Of a stretch of 5,725 bases of DNA, positions 1 through 3,724 are shown in pieces. This DNA is from Planctomycetes bacterium RIFCSPHIGHO2_12_FULL_52_36. GTDB taxonomy: Bacteria; Planctomycetota; Brocadiia; Brocadiales; Bathyanammoxibiaceae. The stretch covers positions 1-5,725 of the forward strand of contig MHYW01000073.1 in the NCBI GenBank assembly GCA_001828545.1, read 5' to 3'. The notes under the pieces are model-generated. The model had not been told where the DNA came from and made no database searches. It saw nothing but the letters and a program-made list of their open reading frames with translations. A program made the position numbers and the translations under genes. Each line of letters begins with the position of its first letter. Position 1 is the stretch's first letter.

Positions 1-1
1 G

Positions 2-217
2 CTAATAGACTATACCACGTTTGGAGAACTCGGAGAGATCGTGCGAACTAACTGGATGACTTTCAATGACACGTTCAACAGCCAAAAGGCTTTTACGAAA
101 ATTATGAACAGCCTGAATGTCCTGCGTGGCCCAATTGCTCATTGCTCGCCTCTTGCGCCGGACGAAGTGGTTAGGCTTAAGATCACGCTCAGTGACTGGT
201 TCCGACTAATGGAATAG
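2..217 (+). CDS. C-terminal end of a protein with a Swt1-type HEPN domain (partial)
   Basis: This is an open frame entering from the left edge and ending at TAG 215-217, leaving 71 residues. The visible part reads LIDYTTFGELGEIVRTNW, then a helix with NSLNVLRGPIAH, then PLAPDEVVRLKITLSDWFRLME. The pattern [Y/F]-x-DFG/TFG-[E/D]L-x-x-I[IV]-x-x-NW followed by R-[NG]-P-[VI]-AH and PL-x-x-[DE]EV-x-RL is what I know from the Swt1-like HEPN domain. The R-x4-H motif here (R, then GPIA, then H) is the signature of catalytically active HEPN ribonucleases. In bacteria this domain usually sits at an end of larger proteins, often ATPases or other proteins in defence islands, but the rest of this protein lies outside the window, so its overall function is unknown. 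Arginine codons CGA/CGT dominate here while polX mostly uses AGG/AGA, a weak hint of separate origin given so few codons. The domain call is made by eye. A MAE_28990/MAE_18760-type or other HEPN subfamily is the main alternative. Confidence 0.7.
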   Translation, partial: LIDYTTFGELGEIVRTNWMTFNDTFNSQKAFTKIMNSLNVLRGPIAHCSPLAPDEVVRLKITLSDWFRLME

Positions 218-252
218 ATTTTCGTCCAACAACTACATCCAGCTAATATGTC

Positions 253-304
253 TAAAACCACATGGCTGATACAACCCGTTGTCTCACTTTGGTTTTATTA
301 TTTA
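253..304 (+). terminator. Possible intrinsic terminator after the HEPN gene
   Basis: TAAAACCA (253-260) pairs perfectly with TGGTTTTA (290-297). Nested inside, TGAtACAAC (267-275) pairs with GTTGTcTCA (278-286) with one mismatch and a CC loop. The right arm runs directly into the T-rich stretch TTTTATTATTTAT. It lies about 35 bp after the HEPN stop codon in the correct orientation for ending that transcript. The stem is AT-rich and has an internal loop, so it would be a weak Rho-independent terminator. A chance structure in AT-rich DNA is possible. Confidence 0.4.
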
Positions 305-305
305 T

Positions 306-354
306 GTAAGGGGGCTTTGCCGTTCGGCTGAGCTCACGGCCGAAGCCCCCTTAC
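306..354. repeat. GC-rich inverted repeat, 12-bp perfect outer stem
   Basis: GTAAGGGGGCTT (306-317) is an exact reverse complement of AAGCCCCCTTAC (343-354). Inside, GCCGT (319-323) pairs with ACGGC (336-340), leaving a 12-nt loop that contains the palindrome GAGCTC. No T-run follows on the plus strand (CATCCCC), so a plus-strand terminator is unlikely. On the minus strand the hairpin runs into ATAAATAATAAAA, which could serve antisense transcripts. It ends 19 bp before the -35 box of the polX promoter. Its size and nested symmetry fit a dispersed REP/MITE-like palindromic element, but only one copy is in the window. Confidence 0.65.
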
Positions 355-373
355 CATCCCCGCGCAGTAATTC

Positions 374-403
374 TTGACACCCAAAATCCCTCACTGCTAT
401 AAT
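374..403 (+). promoter_or_regulatory. Sigma70-type promoter of polX
   Basis: TTGACA at 374-379 and TATAAT at 398-403 both match the housekeeping sigma consensus exactly, separated by 18 bp (optimum 17). Transcription would start near 409-411 and give a leader of about 92 nt before the polX ATG at 502. The orientation and position fit expression of polX and possibly yacG. No extended -10 TGn motif is present; the base context before -10 is CTGC. No operator-like palindrome overlaps the boxes. Confidence 0.8.
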
Positions 404-427
404 CCGTTCTGGACAGGCTTTTGTAGT

Positions 428-477
428 GGCCGAGCCGTGCCATAGGCAGGTCTGCCTTCGGCATGACTTGCTCGACC
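428..477. repeat. Palindromic repeat in the polX leader (related to the one inside the RluA-type gene)
   Basis: Three nested pairings form a long interrupted hairpin: GGCCGAGC (428-435) with GCTCGACC (470-477, 7 of 8 bases), TGCC (438-441) with GGCA (460-463), and AGGCAG (444-449) with CTGCCT (452-457) around a GT loop. Positions 445-467 match positions 3255-3277 at 18 of 23 bases, including TCTGCCT and GGCATGAC, so the two are copies of one repeat family. The element lies entirely within the predicted transcript, ending 14 bp before the Shine-Dalgarno-like AGGA of polX. The ATG inside its conserved GGCATGAC is in frame with polX but lacks a ribosome binding site. Confidence 0.7.
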
Positions 478-491
478 TCTGGGCCGAGGAC

Positions 492-495
492 AGGA
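492..495 (+). promoter_or_regulatory. Ribosome binding site deciding the polX start at 502
   Basis: AGGA at 492-495 lies 6 nt before ATG 502, with a second GAGGA at 486-490. The earlier in-frame ATG at 463 has no such site, lies inside a palindromic repeat, and would add 13 residues (MTCSTSGPRTGRV) unlike PolX proteins, whose N-terminus normally resembles M-K-N-x-E-I-A-x-I-F-E. Confidence 0.65.
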
Positions 496-501
496 CGTGT
501 C

Positions 502-2253
502 ATGAAGAATGCCGAGATAGCCTCCATCTTTGAACGGATGGCCGACGTACTGGAGCTAAAAGGGGAGAACCCCTTCCGCATAAATTCCTACCGCAGGGCG
601 GCCAGGGTTATAGGCGACCTGACTCAGGACATAAAGGAGATAGCCGGGGAGGGTAAGCTCAAAGACATCCCTGGCATCGGGGAAGGCCATGCCGAGAAGA
701 TAGAGGAGTTCCTCAAGACGGGGCGGATGTCCAAGTACGAGGAGGTCATGGAGGGGGTGTCTCCTGAGACCGTGGCCATGATGCATATACCCGGCCTTGG
801 GCCCAAGACCGTGGCCATGCTGAATAAAGAATTGGGCATAGTGGGGATAGCCCAACTGGAGGAGGCCATCAAGCAGGGCAGGCTGAAAGGGCTTAAGGGG
901 ATCGCTGAAAAAAAGACAGAAAACATCCTCAAGGGCATAGAACTCTTCCGCACCAGCCAGCAGAGGATAGCCCTGGGGGTGGCCTTCCCGGTGGTGAACC
1001 GTATCGTAGAGAGACTTAGAGGGGTCAAGGGCATCCTCTCCATGCAACCTGCCGGCTCCCTCAGGAGGATGAAAGAGACCATTGGCGATATCGACATCCT
1101 CTGCGCTGGCCACCAGGGCAAGGAAATCGTGCAGGCATTTGTCAGCCTCCCGGAGGTAAGAGAGGTGCTGGCCGCCGGGGATACCAAGGGCTCCGTACGC
1201 ATAGAGGAGGGGCTTCAGGTGGACCTTAGGGTGGTGGAGGAGGACTCCTTTGGCTCCGCCCTGCAGTACTTCACGGGCAGTAAGGCCCACAACATCCACC
1301 TCAGGGAGATTGCCAAGAAGAAGGGACTAAAGATTAGCGAGTACGGCGTCTTCCGTGGAGATAAGAAACTGGGAGGCAGGCTTGAGGAGGATATATACAA
1401 GGCCCTGGGGATGGATTGGATACCCCCTGAACTAAGGGAGGACAGGGGCGAGATAGAGGCCTCCCAGGAGGGGAGGCTTCCAGAATTAATAGAATTAAAA
1501 GACGTTAAAGGAGACCTCCACGTCCACTCCAGGTGGTCTGATGGAAGCTCCACCTTTGAGGAGATTGCAAGACATGCACAAGAGATGGGCTACCGCTACT
1601 GTGTGGTCTCGGACCATACGAAGAGCACCCGTGTGGCCCATGGGCTGGACGAAGAGAGACTGCTGAAAGAGATTGAGGAGATTGATGGTCTGAATAAGAA
1701 ACTTCCTGCCACGGGATTCAGGCTACTCAAGGCCAGTGAGTGCGATATCAAGAACGACGGCTCTATGGACATCCCTGATAAGGTACTTGCCCGGCTGGAT
1801 GTAGTCCTGGGGGCAGTCCACGCAGGCTTCAAACAGAGTAAGGAACAAGTCACGGAGAGGATCCTGGCCGCCATCCATAACCCTTACGTAAACATCATCG
1901 TCCACCCCACAGGCCGATTGATTAGCCAGCGGGAGGGCTACGAGGTGGACATGGACAGGGTAATGGAGGCCGCCGCCAGGACTGGTACTGCCCTGGAGAT
2001 TAACTCCTTCTGGGACCGCCTGGACCTCAACGACGTTAACGCCAGGAAGGCCAGGGAGATGGGCGTGAAGATAGCCATCTCCACTGATACCCACCACCTG
2101 GACCAGATGTGGGTGATGCAGTTGGGCGTTGGTGTGGCCAGACGAGGCTGGCTGGAGAAGGAGGACGTCATAAACACGTGGCCACTGGAGAGGCTGTTAG
2201 AATTCTGTAGGGTCAAGAGGAAGATTAAACAGAAACCAGGTATTAGGAGTTAG
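502..2253 (+). CDS. polX: DNA polymerase/3'-5' exonuclease PolX
   Basis: This is a family-X DNA polymerase of 583 residues, the usual bacterial PolX length (about 570-580). It fills short gaps in base-excision repair and can trim or process 3' ends with its PHP domain. Residues 1-80 form the 8-kDa-like helical part (LKGENPFRINSYRRAARVI), with helix-hairpin-helix motifs at about 54-67 (IPGIGEG) and 94-107 (IPGLGPK) and a diverged one near 128-142. The polymerase core has GSLRR (185-189), GDIDIL with D196 and D198, and the third carboxylate D241 in VDLRVV, followed by YFTGSKAHNIHLR (256-268). The PHP domain starts near 337 and keeps all nine expected metal ligands: H340, H342, D347, H372, E413, H440, H468 (HPTGR), D529 and H531. 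Both activities therefore look intact. It has its own strong promoter and a 92-nt leader with a palindromic repeat. yacG follows 67 bp downstream. Codon use is rich in AGG/AGA arginine. The family call is very secure; the start at 502 rather than 463 is well supported. Confidence 0.96.
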   Translation: MKNAEIASIFERMADVLELKGENPFRINSYRRAARVIGDLTQDIKEIAGEGKLKDIPGIGEGHAEKIEEFLKTGRMSKYEEVMEGVSPETVAMMHIPGLGPKTVAMLNKELGIVGIAQLEEAIKQGRLKGLKGIAEKKTENILKGIELFRTSQQRIALGVAFPVVNRIVERLRGVKGILSMQPAGSLRRMKETIGDIDILCAGHQGKEIVQAFVSLPEVREVLAAGDTKGSVRIEEGLQVDLRVVEEDSFGSALQYFTGSKAHNIHLREIAKKKGLKISEYGVFRGDKKLGGRLEEDIYKALGMDWIPPELREDRGEIEASQEGRLPELIELKDVKGDLHVHSRWSDGSSTFEEIARHAQEMGYRYCVVSDHTKSTRVAHGLDEERLLKEIEEIDGLNKKLPATGFRLLKASECDIKNDGSMDIPDKVLARLDVVLGAVHAGFKQSKEQVTERILAAIHNPYVNIIVHPTGRLISQREGYEVDMDRVMEAAARTGTALEINSFWDRLDLNDVNARKAREMGVKIAISTDTHHLDQMWVMQLGVGVARRGWLEKEDVINTWPLERLLEFCRVKRKIKQKPGIRS

Positions 2254-2266
2254 GGAAAAAGTATAA

Positions 2267-2284
2267 CGCAGGCTAAAGCCTGCG
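2267..2284. repeat. Perfect 18-bp palindrome between polX and yacG
   Basis: CGCAGGCT (2267-2274) and AGCCTGCG (2277-2284) are exact reverse complements separated by AA. Outside them, TTAGGGA (2250-2256, overlapping the polX stop) can pair imperfectly with TCCCTAC (2290-2296). There is no following T-run, so it is not a classical terminator. The motif, extended by GCTAC on the right, resembles a small palindromic repeat I have seen dispersed in many environmental bacterial genomes; that is recollection, not something the window proves. Confidence 0.6.
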
Positions 2285-2289
2285 GCTAC

Positions 2290-2317
2290 TCCCTACCCCC
2301 TAGCCCCCGACCCTTGA
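2290..2317. repeat. Degenerate C-rich heptamer array before yacG
   Basis: Four units with a 7-bp period run up to the yacG start: TCCCTAC, CCCCTAG, CCCCCGA, CCCTTGA. The array ends 3 bp before the ATG and occupies the position where a Shine-Dalgarno sequence would normally be. It resembles the heptanucleotide short tandem repeats (STRR type) known from filamentous cyanobacteria and seen in other bacteria. Confidence 0.5.
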
Positions 2318-2320
2318 ACT

Positions 2321-2533
2321 ATGCCCAGGATTGACTGCCGTTACTGTGGGAAGGAACTAGAATACAAGTCCATAAGGGATTTGCCTTACTTCCCCTTTTG
2401 TTCAGAGCGCTGTAAACTCATTGACCTGGGCCTGTGGATAGAGGAGAAACACCGCATAGAAGAACCCCTCACCCCGGAGAAAGAGAAAGAGTTGGGAGAG
2501 GAGGGGACTAAAACTAAAGATTTAGAGGAATAA
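2321..2533 (+). CDS. yacG: DNA gyrase inhibitor YacG (zinc-binding)
   Basis: This 70-residue protein belongs to the YacG family, which in E. coli (65 residues) binds a zinc ion and the GyrB subunit and blocks DNA binding by gyrase. The zinc site is complete: C6 and C9 (CRYC) with C27 and C31 (CSERC). The conserved segment PYFPFCSERCKLIDLGLWI matches the family core, where IDLG-x-W follows the last two cysteines. The tail from about residue 45 is charged and rich in Glu/Lys, likely flexible. The start is fixed because an in-frame TGA (2315-2317) lies one codon upstream of the ATG. No Shine-Dalgarno sequence is visible, the upstream 28 bp being a C-rich heptamer array, so translation may be weak or coupled to polX. 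It probably shares the polX transcript. It converges on the RluA-type gene, 46 bp away stop to stop. The gyrase-inhibitor role is from the family and untested here. Confidence 0.93.
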   Translation: MPRIDCRYCGKELEYKSIRDLPYFPFCSERCKLIDLGLWIEEKHRIEEPLTPEKEKELGEEGTKTKDLEE

Positions 2534-2536
2534 CGG

Positions 2537-2570
2537 CTTTCCCTGTCTGCCGTATGCTGTCTACCTGTTA
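2537..2570. repeat. Degenerate heptamer array in the yacG / RluA-type convergent gap
   Basis: From 2543 the sequence reads in 7-bp steps as CTGTCTG, CCGTATG, CTGTCTA, CCTGTTA; units one and three share 6 of 7 bases. A less clear unit precedes it (CTTTCCC, 2537-2543). It fills most of the 46-bp gap between two convergent stop codons. No terminator hairpin is seen in this gap for either gene. Confidence 0.45.
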
Positions 2571-2579
2571 TTGAAGGGG

Positions 2580-3638
2580 TTACCCACTACCTTTATATCT
2601 TCTCAACACCCTTATCAGCCTGTCCATATCCTCGGCCATCGGGGACTCTACCGTTATCTTCCCCACCCCCGGAAAAGGCTCAAAGGTTATCCTATGGGCA
2701 TGGAGGGTGAGCCTGGAGATAATAGGGGTCTCGGTCTGCCCCTTCTTTGGCTTATAGTCGGCCTTCAGGCTGGAGAGGAAGATTGCAGACCTGTTACCAT
2801 ACAGTGGGTCTACGGAGAGGGGGTGGCAGATGGCCTTCAGGTGGACCCTTATCTGGTGTGTGCGGCCCGTCTTTGGCATGACCTTCAGGAGGGTGAAGCC
2901 GTCAAATCGCTCCTGAATTCTGTATTGGGTTACGGCCTCTTTTCCACGGGGGTTCGGTCGCATCTTGCCACGGGTAGTCTCTTCCAAAGGGAGATTTATG
3001 TCAGCCTCTTCCCTCTCTGCCCTGCCATCCACGAGGGCAACGTATTCTTTTTCTATGACTCTGTCTTCAAACTGCCGGCAGAGGTGTCTTTCCGCCTCCG
3101 GGTCCTTTGCCACCAGGAGTACACCACTGGTATCCTTATCTAACCTGTGGACGAGCCTGGGTCTTAGCCCTTTGCCGCTGGAAAGGGGAGAGAGATTTTG
3201 GAGGTAATGCAGAAGCCCACTGATAAATGTGGGGGCAGGTTTCAAATTCGCCGAGGCGAATCTGCCTCTGGCATGACCCGCCCCTACATCCTGGGCAGGG
3301 GTAAACCCTGCCCCTACACCCTCATCCCTTTCCGGAATTACTGCCAGCCCGGCAGGCTTGTTTACCGCAAGGACGTGTCCGTCCTCAAAGAGCACCTCCA
3401 GTGGTAAGGGGTGGGGTTCGTATCTCCTGGTACCCTCTGGAATAAAAACGGCTACCTTATCCCCCTCCCCTAAGGCCAGGCCAGCACTCGCCCTCTTCGT
3501 ATTTACACTTACTGAGCCTCTTTCTATCAGACCTTTGAGGGTGTTAATAGAATATAGAGGGAGTTTTGTGGCCAGGAACTCCAGGAGGCGGGTACCTTCA
3601 AGGGGTTGGGAAACTATAAAGGAGTGGTTCTCAGTCAC
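2580..3638 (-). CDS. RluA-family RNA pseudouridine synthase with an in-frame repeat insertion
   Basis: This 352-residue enzyme would isomerise specific uridines in rRNA or tRNA to pseudouridine. An N-terminal S4 RNA-binding domain spans about residues 13-67 (RLLEFLATKLP to GDKVAVFIP). The catalytic domain spans about 84-333: NKPAGLAVIPER (93-104), RLVHRLDKDTSG (161-172) with catalytic Asp167, the active-site-region Tyr199 (EKEYVALVDG), GRTHQIRVHL (258-267), DPLYG (277-281) and RLTLHAHRITF (309-319). The VIPER motif and the extra LSSLKADYKPKKG segment before the LHA block mark a less-studied RluA branch, not RluD/RluC proper, so the target uridine cannot be named. The start is GTG 3638; no in-frame alternative lies close upstream, and the nearest purine-rich tract (AGAAGGGGG) is unusually distant (about 13 nt). 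Residues 107-137 (GVGAGFTPAQ onwards) are encoded by palindromic repeats and are foreign to the family. The S41 peptidase gene ends 80 bp upstream on the same strand, so co-transcription is possible. Confidence 0.92.
   Translation of the reverse strand: MTENHSFIVSQPLEGTRLLEFLATKLPLYSINTLKGLIERGSVSVNTKRASAGLALGEGDKVAVFIPEGTRRYEPHPLPLEVLFEDGHVLAVNKPAGLAVIPERDEGVGAGFTPAQDVGAGHARGRFASANLKPAPTFISGLLHYLQNLSPLSSGKGLRPRLVHRLDKDTSGVLLVAKDPEAERHLCRQFEDRVIEKEYVALVDGRAEREEADINLPLEETTRGKMRPNPRGKEAVTQYRIQERFDGFTLLKVMPKTGRTHQIRVHLKAICHPLSVDPLYGNRSAIFLSSLKADYKPKKGQTETPIISRLTLHAHRITFEPFPGVGKITVESPMAEDMDRLIRVLRRYKGSG
3228..3318. repeat. Two-module palindromic repeat inside the RluA-type coding sequence
   Basis: Module A (3228-3288) has ends TGTGGGGGC (3228-3236) and GCCCCTACA (3280-3288) that are inverted at 8 of 9 bases, and a core hairpin ATTCGCC (3246-3252) / GGCGAAT (3255-3261). 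Module B reuses GCCCCTACA as a direct repeat (3280-3288 and 3310-3318, 30 bp apart) flanking a second hairpin, GGGCAGGG (3293-3300) / CCCTGCCC (3306-3313). Read on the minus strand without stops, it encodes about 31 residues between VIPERDE and ISGLLHYL. Its conserved GGCATGAC part matches the polX leader repeat. No clear target-site duplication was found at the edges. Confidence 0.75.
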
Positions 3639-3662
3639 TTGACTCTTAAGGCCCCCTTCTGA

Positions 3663-3718
3663 AAGATAGAAGACAGTAGACCGTAAGAAGGTGTTTGCCT
3701 GTCCCCTGTTCCCTAAGC
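3663..3718. repeat. Degenerate heptamer arrays between the S41 and RluA-type genes
   Basis: Two short 7-bp-periodic runs lie in the 80-bp gap. 3663-3690 reads AAGATAG, AAGACAG, TAGACCG, TAAGAAG; on the minus strand this contains CTGTCTT and CGGTCTA, close to the CTGTCTA/CTGTCTG units at 2543-2563. 3698-3718 reads CCTGTCC, CCTGTTC, CCTAAGC. No convincing sigma70 promoter for the RluA-type gene is visible in the gap. Confidence 0.45.
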
Positions 3719-3724
3719 TTAGGG
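3711..3724. repeat. 14-bp perfect palindrome over the S41 stop codon
   Basis: CCCTAAGCTTAGGG is a perfect palindrome without a spacer, centred on AGCT. It contains the S41 stop codon (TAA on the minus strand, 3719-3721). It is too short and loop-less, and has no T-run, to be called a terminator. It could be part of the adjacent CCTRN heptamer array or a protein-binding site; neither can be shown. Confidence 0.35.

Noticed and set aside
306..354. Reading the GC-rich inverted repeat as the terminator of the HEPN gene
   Set aside because: The plus strand after it is CATCCCCGCGC with no T-run; the hairpin at 253-297 followed by a T-rich tract is the better candidate.
463..501. Upstream in-frame ATG giving polX 13 extra residues
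   Set aside because: It lies in a palindromic repeat, lacks a ribosome binding site, and the added residues do not resemble PolX N-termini; the ATG at 502 has AGGA at 6 nt and matches the family start.
556..1299. Long open frame antisense to polX (247 codons)
   Set aside because: Its translation is rich in His, Pro and Leu and resembles no family; it is a shadow of the real polX frame, whose domains are complete.
2571..3143. Plus-strand open frame of 190 codons opposite the RluA-type gene
   Set aside because: The minus strand encodes complete pseudouridine synthase motifs there; the plus-strand product has no recognisable features.
3228..3318. CRISPR array or complete insertion sequence
   Set aside because: There are only two direct 9-bp copies 30 bp apart, both part of palindromes, with no regular spacers and no transposase gene.
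3639..3718. Promoter for the RluA-type gene on the minus strand
   Set aside because: No paired -35/-10 boxes with acceptable spacing could be found; the periodic TCT-rich repeats give only poor partial matches.
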